A stretch of DNA of 64,000 nucleotides from Chinchilla lanigera. Its lineage: Eukaryota > Chordata > Mammalia > Rodentia > Chinchillidae. Below are positions 35,994 to 48,075 of the stretch, piece by piece (position 1 is the first letter of the stretch; each line of letters opens with the position of its first letter). The notes beneath the pieces were generated by a model, which saw nothing but the letters and a program-made list of their open reading frames with translations, was not told the origin of the DNA and searched no databases. Made by a program: the position numbers and the translations under genes. The DNA lies in the NCBI RefSeq assembly GCF_000276665.1, contig NW_004955416.1, positions 986,173-1,050,172 on the forward strand. Direction: 5' to 3'.

Positions 35994-38752
35994 CTACAAA
36001 AGAATTATATTCTACCATGAACTAATGTGGAGTTTAAAGAGCACATCATATTTGTACATACATGCAGGTCTGGGCCAGATACAGAAAACATGAAGAGAGA
36101 TACATTTTGGAAACTATGAGTTCCATCAGCTCAGGCATTAGGCAGAAAAGAAAGTTGGAACAATTTTACCCTAAGTTAAATAGACAAGCTTACAGAGAGG
36201 AACAAGTCCAGCATCAAAAGGTAAAGTGAAAATAGTGTGTCAATTGATACAATTTTCTTTAAAAAAAAAAAGGAATTAAGTTGCTGCTGTTAGGAAGATA
36301 AATATTTTCCAATTGCTTAGGATGTAAGTGCATCCAACACCAAATTTCCAGATAAGTTCCTACAACCTCACCGTATATACTCTGCGATAAATCTAAATCA
36401 AATCACAGTCATGAGAAAGGAAAAAGGAGCTGGGAAAGTTGGTAGCAAACTGTTCTTCAGAGCTGTCTTGAGAGGAGCTAGCTTTCAAGTGCATTTAACA
36501 AATGCAGATCAAATCTGGATGGTGCTCCCTAGCACAAAAGGAGAGGCAGAATCACTCTCCGGCAGCTCCCACTGCACAAGCACAGATGCGGCTTTCAAGA
36601 GTGCCTAGCTCTCAGAATAAAGCAATCTTTATAAGTAAGGAGTCTAGATTTTGAAAGGAAACAATGAACATCAAGGACATGATGACCTATTGGTGTTCAA
36701 ATAAATTCTGAGCCTTAATTTAAAAACACGGTAGCAGGAGAGAGGACCTAGTCTAAATTTGCTTTGCACGAAGAAATGAGATTTGTTGTTCCTCTGAATT
36801 AAAAAATTCTCCTGACTCTGTTCTCAGGAGACATGGATTTAATGTGTTCAATGTCTGTATCAGGATTTTTTAGTCACATAATTAGATCACTTGAGGGGAC
36901 TGTCTTAAACTATTTGCGGTGCTGAATTAAAACAGTAATAATGAGAAGTCAGGTCAGGGGGAAAAAGGTGTTATTAGTGCATTTTGGACAGTAGTGATCA
37001 AATATTTCTTATCTCTCCCCCTTCTCATGCCCTTTTGTCAGCTTGGCAAGGAAAGACTTCATTAAACTTCTCTCAAATATTCAAGAGGTCTCCCATCCCC
37101 AATGTTCTATATCTTATTTTGCTAATATTTTCAGTTACATATTTTTGCTTTAAAATAATTCATGAGCTACTGTAGGGAAACACTTAGAAGCCAATATATT
37201 TAGAAGATTAAATCCCTCAGCATCCAACTCCTGAACAAACTGTCCTTATCTTGAGATGATGAGGCCACATCCCATTAAGAGTCCATCGTTTACAGTTAGC
37301 AGGCTTTTTAACTGATGTCCTTCTTACATAGAGAAGGCTGCCAAGCGCTGGTGCACAGGGACTGTTCTGAATGAAATACGAGGCCACAGTCAGGGAAGAC
37401 GCATCATGATGAGATGCTAAGGTACTGGACCGCAGAAGCAGGTCTCTCACCAGAGGATGCTGGAAGGGAATTTCCTACAGGGACAGATGACGCAAGTGAA
37501 GAGCTTCCCAGGCTACATCACTGCAAGGACACTCAATACTTCAATAAGGTCCTTCTGACGTGATTTGCAAACACTCCTTAATTAATTTCCACAAGCCCTC
37601 TGTTGAGACTGAGAGATAATTGTATCCCTACAGTGAAAATGAGAATTTCTCTATGGAGATTGAGGCAAAACTTTCTAGGAAAAATTTAAATCCAAAGCTT
37701 TTTTATTCCTGATATAGGAAAGACTGAGACTCCAATTCAGGTTGGTGGGTTAACTTTGACATCTCAGAAGAAGGCTGACAACATCTTGTTTTTTAAAAAC
37801 TTGTCACAAAATGCTGGAAGAGTTAAAAACTTGGTGTTTCCTAGTTGTTCACTTTACCTGTGAAGGCTTCTGGAACTGAAATGTCACCTTGACAACTCTC
37901 ATTTTTCCCTTTCTTTTCAAACATCAGAGCACAGAAGTGTATCTATCCCCCAGTTTGAAACAACTAGACTCAGGGAAAAAATAGGGTTAGAGCCTATGAT
38001 ATAACTATTTTTAAAAATTCTGATCTTGCTTTAAAGTGCTAGAATGGAATGTAACAACCCATAGGTCGCTGACATTTTATTATTCTGCTCAGTCATGGTA
38101 TTACCTAGGAAGAGACAAGGCCAGTCTGCTTATTACATAACCTGCAAGGTGCACTGACTGCTTAGCTGCAAGAAAGTGGGCACGAGCACAAAGTTGGAAG
38201 ATATTTCCAAGGAAAAAACAAAATGCAGGGAAGTTTTCACTAAGTATTTTTAAATGGTCTTCCATAAAGACAAATAAAGGCAAATGACTAGGTACACTTT
38301 TATTATAGAGGAAATTCTTCCTTTGCATGGTGAGAGGCTTAGAGAAAATATAAAAATGGTAAAGGATCTCTTCCAAAATGGAGTTGCTGAGGTCTGTGCG
38401 CTTGTAACCATAAATAAAAATGAAAACAAGAGAAAATGACAGACAGATGGACAGAGAAAAAGACAGAAACAGAGAAAGTGCATACTCAAATTCTGAATGC
38501 ATATGATACTAAACTAATAATGGGCTCTAAATGATAAAAAAAAAAATAAAGCCAGGAATGTTCATGTACCTGTAGGTTTCAGGGCAGAAAATAATCCATG
38601 CTGACATCAGAGAAAAATTGAAGCAAACTAAAATCATGCTACCTGTACACCAAGATATTCAGATGGGAGTTGAGAAATAAAGAAAATGTTGATATATACA
38701 GCACAAGAGAGACTGGCAGGCTCGGGGGTGACTGTACACAGAAAAAGCACAC
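35994..38752 (-). other. RYR3 intron, 2,759 bp
   Basis: It has the non-consensus donor gtgtgc at its 5-prime (high-coordinate) end and a normal acceptor at 35994-35995. Short A-runs occur near 36260 and 38537. Nothing else was recognised. Confidence 0.8.
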
Positions 38753-38852
38753 CTTCTTCGATGCTACTTCCTGAGCACGTAGGATGTACATTCCAGAGGG
38801 TCTGTATGAAGGAGGCATCCACTTGTATGTTACCATTGGATATTGAGAGATG
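38753..38852 (-). CDS. RYR3: RYR3 coding exon, 100 nt, with a non-consensus donor
   Basis: The exon encodes [20 protein letters not shown], then [13 protein letters not shown] and the first base of a Gly codon. It links beta-trefoil A to beta-trefoil B. Entry is phase 0 after a strong acceptor (tgtttctgctgtag); exit is phase 1. The donor is GAAG|gtgtgc, which lacks the usual A or G at +3, A at +4 and G at +5. The phase nevertheless fits the next exon exactly (G|GC gives Gly before YLLGG), so this is the real junction. NPICSRCEEG in RYR1 against [12 protein letters not shown] here is the isoform-variable loop and supports RYR3. Confidence 0.95.
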
Positions 38853-39772
38853 CTACAGCAGAAACAGAAATGAAACATCCTTTAAATTACCAGTCCAGTC
38901 CCAACAGAGCAGTTCACCTACAATTTTAAGGATTAAATTAAACAGTCTCTACTGTCGCCTGGCTCTTTCTACATAGCCTGTGGGAGATTTCTCTACCCGA
39001 GCTAGAAGCAGCTTCAAAGTGGGACATTTTATTCTGGGAAGAGGAAGTATTCAGCTACAGAGGTGGCAGACAAATGTTGACTTTATCCTTCAGGTGGATC
39101 CCTGATTCAACAGCAAGTCACAAAATGTTTAATCGTTGTAGGATAAAGAAACTCACAAATGGGAAAAACTACCCTAGCATTTGGACAAGCTGAAGTAAAA
39201 CCTGCTGACAAGTTTGACTCAAGGAGAAACTATTGCAAAGCATAAAAACTGATCTTTGACATTTCTCTCACACGCCCTCCCTACCCAGCCAAGGGCTGTC
39301 AGTGCTTCCTGCCTAGTATGCAAGCTTGCCTGTAAGAGGTCACCTGCATCATCCAACCTCTACTCCACCCATGCACTAACATGTCAAATTTCCTGCTTTC
39401 TCCCATGAAAGCCTATATGCCTGTATTCCATTGTTTCTGGCTTGTTCTCCACTAGGAAAGAGCCAAACTTTGAAAAATTCATAGGAATGTCAGCTAATGT
39501 ATATGCAGTGCCTGGGGCATTTTAGCAGCATTTGCTGGACACAGCACCAATAACCCAAATGCGTAAGTAACAGTAAAGTTCCAGGGCCCATGATCACGTA
39601 CTCAGGGAAGAGAATGTAGCCCTCTTTCAAGTGTACTGTGCAAAGGTGTCTGATCCTGCCTGACCTGTTGGGGATTAGTTCTCTTGCCCAACCTGTGGGG
39701 GATCAGTTGGCCATCTATCCCTAGAAGGGAAAGTTGTAAAAACAAAAGGCACCTGTGTTAGAAGGTACTTAC
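38853..39772 (-). other. RYR3 intron, 920 bp
   Basis: This is the shortest intron in the window, from gtaagt at 39772 to the strong pyrimidine-rich acceptor at 38853. No repeat or other element was recognised. Confidence 0.8.
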
Positions 39773-39885
39773 AAGGTATCTTTCAGAGGACACACTGACA
39801 AGGATAAGGTCATCGCCAATTCGCACTTTCTCTCCCTCAGACCTCTGTTTGGAAGCAGGATGTATGGTCCACCAGCAGGCTTCTC
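39773..39885 (-). CDS. RYR3: RYR3 coding exon, 113 nt
   Basis: The exon encodes the end of a split Gly codon, then [19 protein letters not shown] and [18 protein letters not shown]. This is the end of beta-trefoil A, one of the most conserved surfaces of the receptor family. The acceptor is tttgtgtag and the donor CTT|gtaagt. Entry is phase 1, exit phase 0. The Arg of KVRIGDD aligns with RYR1 Arg163 and the Arg of SERYL with RYR1 Arg177, both positions of malignant-hyperthermia-associated substitutions in RYR1; both are conserved here. The length equals that of RYR1 exon 6. No anomaly is seen. Confidence 0.97.
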
Positions 39886-40324
39886 CTACACAAAGGCTTC
39901 TTGTGTTAGTCATTGTTTCCTGGAAGGCAGCATCCCAGATTCTGTCTCTCACTCTCCTTTTTCCTGATGACAACACGTCAAACTCACACATTCTCCCCTC
40001 CTCTCTTGCTTCAGATTTCAGTTTCTGTCTACCTACAACCATCTCAGCTGTCCTCATATATGCTCTTAAATACATCTCCCATTTTCATTTTCCCTGAAGA
40101 CAAAATGATGGGGTTTTGCAAGGAGTATTGGAGGCAGAGATTATAGATTGTAATGCATATAGGAAAATGCTTTCTTTACTTCCCTGTCAAATCCTTAGGA
40201 ATTGATTTCACTGGACTACTGAACACTTTGACACTTTTTATCTTTGCTCCTCACCCCTTATGAAATAACACTTAAAACTAAAATAAATGCTCAAACACTT
40301 CATGAAATATTAAAGGGATTTGCA

Positions 40325-40522
40325 ATGTTTATTTATTTAGGTACTGAGAGTTTAGCCTACCACCTTACACATGCTCTACCACTCAGACACACACCTAGTC
40401 CTTTTTTAAAATTTTGAGACAGAGACTTGCTAAGTTGCCCACGTTGGCTACAAACTTTTGATCCTCCTGCCTCAGTCTCCAGAGTAGCTGGGATTATAAG
40501 CATACATCATGGCATCCAGGAA
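40325..40522 (-). repeat. B1-dID dimeric SINE, antisense
   Basis: A TTTA tail and reverse ID half (catgctctaccactcagaca) are followed by the reverse B1 half (agacagagacttgctaagtt, then tcctcctgcctcagtctcca). Confidence 0.85.
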
Positions 40523-41219
40523 AGGGGATTTTAAAAGGCCTAAACCAATAAGGTCTAAGATAGGAGGTGAGATATTCATAGCAGGGAAGAGAAGTTTAGA
40601 TTTTGGAAAACAGAAAACTCGTAGATGCTTTTAATCCAAGAGAAAGCAAAAAGCCAAGTTCTTGAGTAAGAAAATGAAGTCACCAATAAAGCCAATCGCT
40701 GCTAGATTCTTTAGAAAGATCTCTGATACTGGAGGTGAAAGTTACTTGTGAAGGTGGCAGAAGATAGGTTGAAATCAGGAGGGCTCAACGAAAGCTTAAA
40801 GGACAGTGAAACTCAGATTCCTTGCTTGCATTGTGCAGACAGATGACTTCTTCCTCCACGTTACAACAGAATTCTAATTAACAAAATGGCAAATCACCAA
40901 CAGTCTGGTCTTAGAAATACCGAACACTGTCAAAAATGAAGTCAAGAGCCTTGCAGGGAACAGAAGAACAAACGGTTTGCACTTGATTACTAACACATAA
41001 GGTCCTCTCCCTCTGTTTCCACCTCAGATCTTCTAGAGTACCAGCTGTGAAGTTGAACCACCTGATTCCCACTCTCCAAAAGAAAAGATAGTTTGGTGTG
41101 AGGGTCTCCTGTGAAATGCCCAGGTCCCTGTCAGATTACCCGAAGTTGCGGCTTGGCAGATGCCACGCCATAACCAGCTTCTAGTCAGCTTCTACTGTTT
41201 TGACTTCAGTATGAGTGAA

Positions 41220-42340
41220 GGTCGAGGATCTCCTGAAATCTGAGGAATGCCTCTAAAGAGAAGGACAGGAACAGAACCAAAAAGGGGGCGGTGAGGAAAT
41301 CAGAGAAAGCAAAGATTACAGAGATCAAAAGAACTTTAAAAAACTTACAGTTAGCAATTTCAGCGAGACAGGAAAAATGTTACATTCATGAAATAGGTGT
41401 GAAAACATCTCTGAATTATCCCTTCAGAGAAAAAGAAAAATACTTTTTGATCCTTAAAAAAAAAAAAAAAAAACCAGAAACAAGAAGACTATAGGATAAA
41501 CTTGAAAATTGTTCCAGAAAGAAGAATACAAATACATTCGAAGTAGGAGCAAAAAGAGAATTAGAAAACCAATCTAGAGGAATTTCAGAAAGCAAGACTA
41601 GAAGAAATCAACAGAAATATTATTATTAAAATTTTCCCAATACTAAAAGACAAGCATTTCCAGATTCAAAGGTCCTACCGAGTGCCCAGTGTGGTGAAGG
41701 ACAGGGACCTAACTGAGGTTTGTCCCTGGGAAACTTCAGAACATAAAGGATCCACAAACGCACATATTGTGGAATTTCAGACACTAGGGGAAAAAGATAT
41801 CTGGAGTTTACAGGAGAGATAAACAGTCACACAAAAAGCATCAGGAATCAGAATGTAGACTTCTCGATGTCTAGACCATAAGCTAGAAGAAAGCCTTCAG
41901 GAACCCAAGAGAGGAAAACTCCCAATGCAGAATTAAACTAAACTATGAATTACTGGTGAGCTAGAATTAAGAAACTTTCAGACAACAATTTCCTTCCCAA
42001 ATGCTTCTGTTCCAAAGTTACCAAGTGGTGTGCTTCAACAAGATGAAGTGCTAAACTAAAAAGGGAAACAAAATAAACAAAATATCCACGACACCCAGGA
42101 CATAGGGAATCTAGGAGGGCAGCAGAGGCAAAAGGAATTCTCTGAATGACGATGGTATTTATAACATGAAACTCACGGAAGAGTGAATGTGATTGAATCT
42201 AATCAAAAGGGATATTTTAGCCCTATGGGAATATTGAGAAATAAATAATTGTGTCACAGAAAACTAAACAAAGAAGGGCACTTTAAACTACTGAAAACTG
42301 AAGAGTAAAACTGACCATAGTATATTATGTGACTTATTTG
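41220..42340 (+). mobile_element. HAL1/L1-type LINE fragment
   Basis: Around 41585-42130 the order of blocks follows the HAL1/L1 ORF1 region: gaagaaatcaacagaaatat, caaaggtcctaccgagtgcc, tggaatttcagacactaggg, gacttctcgatgtctagacc and caagatgaagtgctaaact. All frames are broken. It lies antisense to RYR3. Confidence 0.7.
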
Positions 42341-44886
42341 AAAATAAAATTTACAGTTGTACCAATGTAAATGCTTAATATTGATTGGCAGTTATATAAA
42401 AACAGATGTAAACATATTGAAAGTTTGGAGACAGAAGAAAGAGAAGTCTGAAATTAATGTAAGAGCTAAATTTTTAATAAGGACATTAACAGCTAACACC
42501 TAATATAAAATAACAAAACAGCAGTGTATGCGCATTATTCATAAATAATGGGATATGATACCAGCAGAGCTGAAAGTAGATATCCCAGACAGGCAGGAAT
42601 CCATAGCAGGCAGTGTGGTAAGGCAGGAGAGTAATGTTTTTAGCAAGCTTCGGGATATTATATATCTCTTTATGCATGAGTATTATTTTGATTAAACTTA
42701 AAGCTATGTTTCAAAGAAGGCTGACCTCTACATTTATAGAAGAAAAATGGTATGTATATTATTTATGAATTCTGTGTCCCACTGAGAGGCATCTGGTAGG
42801 AATAGGGTGCTGAACAAGGGCAAGGGAAGTGTGGATTTTCCTACCCTGGCCTTTGTACTGGGGCCCAGAGATGGCGCTGCACCATGAATCAATAGTACGC
42901 CCAGTTACTGGCCCTAAAATCCAGCACTGTTAGTATGTGTGTGATTTTTATACATTGCTTTCCTTCTAAGTCTACATTCTAAAGTCTACATTCTCTAACT
43001 CTTAAAATCAGGAATCACCTTTGTCACCACATTTCTCAAGACCCATATCTTTGCTGTCATTATAGGAGAATACAAAGAAAGCAGCAATCAAAATCCAAAG
43101 TGAAGTAATCAATTCTGTTAAGTCTAAAAATTATTATCCAGCGTGCAAGGGAAATAAACCTCCAGAACAGTTTAACACACTTGTCCCAGACTTTCTCCTC
43201 TCACCTGTCCTGGACATTTAACTCAACTCATGAGTAATTTACTTGTTCACAACTCTGAAGAGTTTTCTTTGCCAAAAGTGCATTCACACAGTTGCCTCTC
43301 CAGGAAACAAGATCCTACCCTGCTGGACTCTGTGAATCTCCCCTTGCTGTAAGGAGACACCCAGGTCATAGGGAACCTTGTCTGAGTTGTGTATGTCTTG
43401 TGTCTTCTCCCTCACAAATACCTAGTTAGCCTTATTGAAGGGGGATATGAAATGAGTTAAGGCCAAGGAAGGTGAAATAAAATCATTTTCGGCCATAGGT
43501 TTTCATGAAGATTCAGTCCAACCTTTTCCACCTGTCCCCTACCACAGTCAGCTTCGCATCAGCCAACTTGAACTTGAGCTAGCTGACATGCTTGCCTGGT
43601 TTGTCAGCCAGATTCACACCAAGTCAGAATTCAGGAATTCAGAAAACAGTGCTGAAGAGTAATATTCTCTGCTGCTATTTCCCTATTTATTGGAGGTTCT
43701 AACACTCAAATCAAATAGATTCCCTGAACACTTGACTAGAAAGTGGTATTTCTCAATTTGTTTCACCTTTCAGAAAGTATAAAGTCATTTTACTGATAAA
43801 AATAGATTGACTGTATATATATGTGACTTTTCTGATTACATGCCTGAAGATTGACAGTCAGTTTATATATGGAGGCCAGCTTACATCTGCAGACTGTGGC
43901 ACTTCACTCATTTGGTAGTTTTCAGCAAAGGTGGCACCACCTTAGAGGAAATTATATTTTAAGGCAAACACTTTAGCTGAAAACAAAGAAACTTCTGTTC
44001 AAATTCAGTACACTTTTATTTTAGAAAAATAACTCACAGTGGGAAAAGGCAGGCCCAGTCATCTGCTTTGTACAAAAATAAGAACAGAAAAAAAGAAAGA
44101 AAGGAGTTCTGCTTGGACACCCTTAGGATGCCATTGTGCAAGACACAGAAATGGCAGGTACTGTGGTTAGCACCTGGATTTCTTTCCCAGATCACCTGTA
44201 AAATCAGGCAATTTTGATCCTTTCCTGATAAACTGACCCAGCTTTAGAATAAGAACATAGATTTTTGTCCTCCTTTTACCATGCAACATTGGACCGCCCT
44301 TATTTGGGGGAAAATGGTCTGCTATTAAAGATTGCATTTGAATTAGTTTTTTCTGGAGCATGCCTTAGATCATTTCTCTAGCTCCTCTTTTCCTTCATGG
44401 CCAATTTCCAAGTCTGAGCCTCCAGTTTTGGTGCTGATTCTACCTAATGTCCTTCCAGCAAATTCCTAATTTGTTCGAGTTAACCTGAATCAGTTTGTTT
44501 GTAGCCAAGAATCCCAGTTGAGGATTAGGCCCAATCTGTAGAACAGAGCAGAAATTTCATATGCCAGAACCTTGATAGATTTCTCATCAATATTTTCAGT
44601 TGTAGGGAACATGATACAGCCCCATGCTAGCTGTTTCTCTGCTGGCTACTTGCAGATATTACAAAGTGTGTTCCTTCTTAGAGGTGAAATATTTATCCTT
44701 TCAACTTCTGTCCAATGCTCTGCTGGTCTTGGGAATGACCCATAGGATGTTGGCACCTTCTTTGATGCTATAACTTGTTGAAAATGTTATCTTGGTCCTC
44801 TATTCTTTATTTCTGGTTTCCAGTGAAAACATGCATCATCAGTCACCACATTTCTTAAGACCCATCTCTTGACTGTCATTACTTTT

Positions 44887-44888
<2 letters not shown>

Positions 44889-44932
<44 letters not shown>
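44889..44932. repeat. (CA)22 microsatellite
   Basis: This is 44 bp of uninterrupted CA dinucleotides, likely polymorphic. Confidence 0.98.
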
Positions 44933-44935
<3 letters not shown>

Positions 44936-45732
44936 CCAGTGGTTCTCAAAGTATAAGAGATGCTTTGAGACAAATGACATTGAATCATATAGTGGAAATA
45001 TTATGTTTCTACCGTACTTATGCTAATTCTATCAGGGAAGATATTAAGTTTGTAGCTGGAGTAACTAACACTTTCTTAACATTTACCTACATCTTCTCAA
45101 TTGTTTAATGCCATGCTTTTCTTTTACATTTACTTTTGTGGTGAGCACTACCAGTTCTCTACATACAGGAAGGATATAGGCTTTGTTTGTTAAAGTTTAG
45201 ACACAAAAATAAATAAAAATTAAGGAAAACTTGAAATAAATGATATTAAAAGGGATATGATAGAATGACAAGAATGATGGTGGATATCATCAGCTAATAT
45301 CTGGAAAAATCTCTAGAAATATCTTGTTCACTGCACCACAAGTAGAATCTTTAGTCTAGACATTACACTTCATTATTACTATGCTCATATTATGCTACCT
45401 TTTTTCTTAGCAGTTATTTAGTAGCATTGGTTCTCATCAGGAATGATCTACTTTCAGTATCAAATGCTAAAAAATAGTTTTTCTTTGAGACTTTAGCAGC
45501 TGTGGTGAAAACATTACATTTTCCTTCTCTTGTAGTTCTCATGTTTCAATATTTCACATTTCTATACATTTCACACATCCTTAATTTAGTCCTTCATTCT
45601 GTAAAATTTTTGTCAGACCACTATCTTGACCTGGTTGGTCTGAAATCCCAAACGAATAATATACTGAGTGTTCTTCTTAAAATTTCTAGTACAAGGGTCC
45701 AGTGGGCAGTAGCTGTGAGAATGCTGACTTAC

Positions 45733-45811
45733 CTGCGGCGTGTTCCCGGAGACCTACATCAAAGGCAAGTTTATCTGTCTGGGATCTTGACGTAGTCAAA
45801 CATGTTAGATA
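45733..45811 (-). CDS. RYR3: RYR3 coding exon, 79 nt
   Basis: The exon encodes [20 protein letters not shown] followed by LREHAA and the first base of a Gly codon. It continues the first beta-trefoil. The acceptor is gttttgtttgcag and the donor GCAG|gtaagt, close to ideal. The entry phase is 0 and the exit phase 1; the split codon G|GA is completed by the next exon. RYR1 exon 5 is, as I recall, 79 nt and ends at the same codon position. The SRSQTDK segment points to RYR3. One oddity is Ala-Ala before the Gly, where RYR1, RYR2 and human RYR3 have Ala/Thr-Thr from memory; this looks like a species-specific A/T substitution. Confidence 0.96.
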
Positions 45812-48000
45812 CTGCAAACAAAACAGATCCTAGTGAAGTCACACTCTTCTACCAGGCCTGGGTTTCCCACACTGGTTAGCTTCCCATTAATTTCAATAAT
45901 GCACTACTGTGAAATGGGCTCATTTATCTTGCTCATTACAAAGTTACCGGGTACAATGCTTTTTGAAAAATACTTTTACAATAAATTTAAAACCTTATTG
46001 GATGATCTAGTGATTTAGTTTACAGAACTGTACATTACAGAAATAAATTCAAAATAATAAAGGTGCCTTAGTTCAAAGATCCTCTGAGACACTTTTAAAC
46101 TGGGAACAATATAAATGCAACATAGATGACAAGCAATAATGGAAAGGCTAAGTAAACTTTGGCATTTCTATTGTATGAGATAGTGTATTACTGAGTATTT
46201 ATAAAGTGTGTAATAGCGTGGAACTTTATCATACATTGAGTTAAAAGGTCATATACGAAATAGTATATTTGCATAGTTCACATGTGCATGAAATTAAATG
46301 CCTAACAACCCACGTATAAAGAATTATACTAGAATGATAAACAGTAGTTGTATTTAGGGTGGGAAGCAGGTGGGAAAGCACAGGTGATTTTATTTTTTAT
46401 TTTTAAAATGCTTTTTCTCTGATAAAATAAAAGAATATATGTGCAGATAAAACAAAAAATGATTTTGAAGCAGCTGAATAGCAGAATGCACTCCCGAAGC
46501 CTACTCCCTGCCTCTTTCATGCGCCACCCAGGGGGACATCTCTGAGGAGAGGCAGGTTGGGGACCACGCTTTTTGAGCTGCACTTCTAATTCTCCGTAAG
46601 AAGATGGAAATCACTGAAAGTCACATTCCACTGGCTGTATTCCAGGGCTGCTCTTAAAAGGAAGTAGCCAGTGCAGAATTTTGTTAGAGAAAAGTAAACG
46701 TAATGATAAGCAGTATAACTCTTCCTATCGCTACCTGTGTCTTAGCACAAGTCTTCCAAGCCATAAATTGTTTGCTGTTTGAAGTTGTTTATTTTATTTA
46801 AGTAAAAAAAAGGAGGTGTAAGAGGTTTTTTTTTTTTTTTTTTTGCCTTACAGATAAGAAATAGAGTCTAAAAGATAAAAATCACCTCACAATTCCAGAG
46901 ACTGACAGGGTACAATGCTTCCCCGCTCCTGGAAAGCCCCAATCTCCTACTCAAGGACTCTCGGGTCATTTTTTCTTCTCTGCCTTTTACCAGAAAGGAC
47001 TAAAACATGTGAGTGTTCAGGCTGAAAGGTCACCTTCTTACCAGTGCTTGGAAAAAATGCTGCAATAAGTAGTTTAGGAGGCAGTTGCTGATCCTGCTGG
47101 TAATCTAATAGTTCAGGTTTTGAAATGAATTTGCACCATGTTGTGGGTATGAATGTGTGAAAATAAACTCTTGAAGTAATGTACCAGGTTCCCACTGGGG
47201 CTACAGAAAGAAGACACATCTTCCTAAACTGCTAACAAGTGAGGGTGATGTACGTAGGAATTGGGGGTAAATCTTCTTGGAGTTGGCTCATATACTTCAT
47301 TGTGATCATTAATACTCTTCTTAATATTCCCTGAAAAAGATCTGTAATACCTGCATCTTATAAGCTATATTTATTAAAACTTTGCAGTATACGTATTTGA
47401 ATTACATTGATTATCGCCATTCTGGTTATTTGGGTTGTAAATCCCTAATTAGCCTGATCAGCTTTCTGTCACTGCCTAATGAAAGAGGACTCACTTTATC
47501 TCACTCCTGCCTCTAGATTAACATACCACCTTCAAATTCTCCCAGGACTGAAGGCTCTGAACATTATTCCATTTCATTTAGCTAGGTAAAGGAGGGAAAA
47601 TAGTGGCAAAAACCCATTTGATTGTTTTTTCTTCTATGCTGGTTATCCTTGTATACAATTGAAAGCATTTATTCCGGGGTTCATTTGACCAGTCATGAAC
47701 TGAACAAAAATTTTTTGAACATCTACTATGTCTGAGAACTATGCTTGTTGGGATTAGGTTTTGTGAAGCTGAAGAAAATGACATAACTTTTTCCCTGATG
47801 GAGTAGATATATATCACACATGAAGCAAATACAAATATATTACTGAAAATCGATGCACATGATACGAAGGCAATGCTAAGAGAGTGATGAACCGTATTTA
47901 TTTCCATTCTAAATTGCTCCTGATGCTAATGTGGAGTTGCTGTTTCCTGTACTGCTCTCCCCTTTGTCTCTTGTCCCTCCTTGAATGGGGTCATGCTTAC
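45812..48000 (-). other. RYR3 intron, 2,189 bp
   Basis: It runs from gtaagc at 48000 to the acceptor at 45812. It holds an L1 3-prime fragment near 46050-46450 and a 20-nt T-run near 46825-46844. The rest shows nothing recognisable. Confidence 0.8.
46050..46450 (+). mobile_element. L1ME-type 3-prime fragment
   Basis: The run of blocks actgggaacaatataaatgc, then ggctaagtaaactttggcat and gatagtgtattactgagtat, has the layout of the L1 region that ends at the 3-prime UTR. It is diverged. Confidence 0.5.
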
Positions 48001-48075
48001 CATTCCACTGAAAGAGTGCCGCAGGAGAATTGCGTGGCCATATAACAAGGTCCTGTGGCCACCCCCTTGTGCTGC
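48001..48075 (-). CDS. RYR3: RYR3 coding exon, 75 nt (first exon seen in this window)
   Basis: The exon encodes 25 residues, from [15 protein letters not shown] to LLRHSFSGM, in the first N-terminal beta-trefoil (domain A). The acceptor reads cccacag and the donor ATG|gtaagc, a good consensus. It starts and ends in phase 0, so its last codon ATG is followed directly by TAT of the next exon. RYR1 exon 4 is, as I recall, also 75 nt and encodes the paralogous [12 protein letters not shown] segment. The preceding exon should encode the EQSLSVRALQEML segment; I could not find it between here and the right edge. The identification rests on near-identity to RYR1, RYR2 and RYR3 plus exact splice phase. 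Confidence 0.95.

Larger units (their letters stand above)
39886..45732 (-). other. RYR3 intron, 5,847 bp
   Basis: It holds an antisense B1-dID (40325-40522), a HAL1/L1-type fragment (about 41220-42340), an A-run at 41456-41472, a short direct repeat pair (43020-43065 and 44840-44882) and a 44-bp CA microsatellite. 42500-44800 shows no element I recognise. Confidence 0.8.
14709..48075 (-). other. RYR3: Partial ryanodine receptor 3 gene: nine-exon block
   Basis: This entry gathers the nine coding exons, each listed separately. RYR3 is a homotetrameric Ca2+-activated Ca2+ release channel of the sarcoplasmic/endoplasmic reticulum membrane. The encoded part is cytosolic and lies in the N-terminal gating ring, which is built of two beta-trefoils and an armadillo domain. 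Every exon has AG before it and GT after it on the minus strand, and the phases at all eight internal junctions agree, so the 989 nt read as one uninterrupted frame. RYR3 is chosen over RYR1 and RYR2 because of stretches such as [28 protein letters not shown] (no Met before DECL) and [11 protein letters not shown], which match human RYR3 as I remember it. The gene extends past both ends of the window. No frameshift or stop was found, so it looks functional. Confidence 0.96.

Noticed and set aside
41291..41494. Lysine-rich short open frame
   Set aside because: It lies in the HAL1/L1-type fragment and ends in an A-run; no intact ORF1 domain is present.
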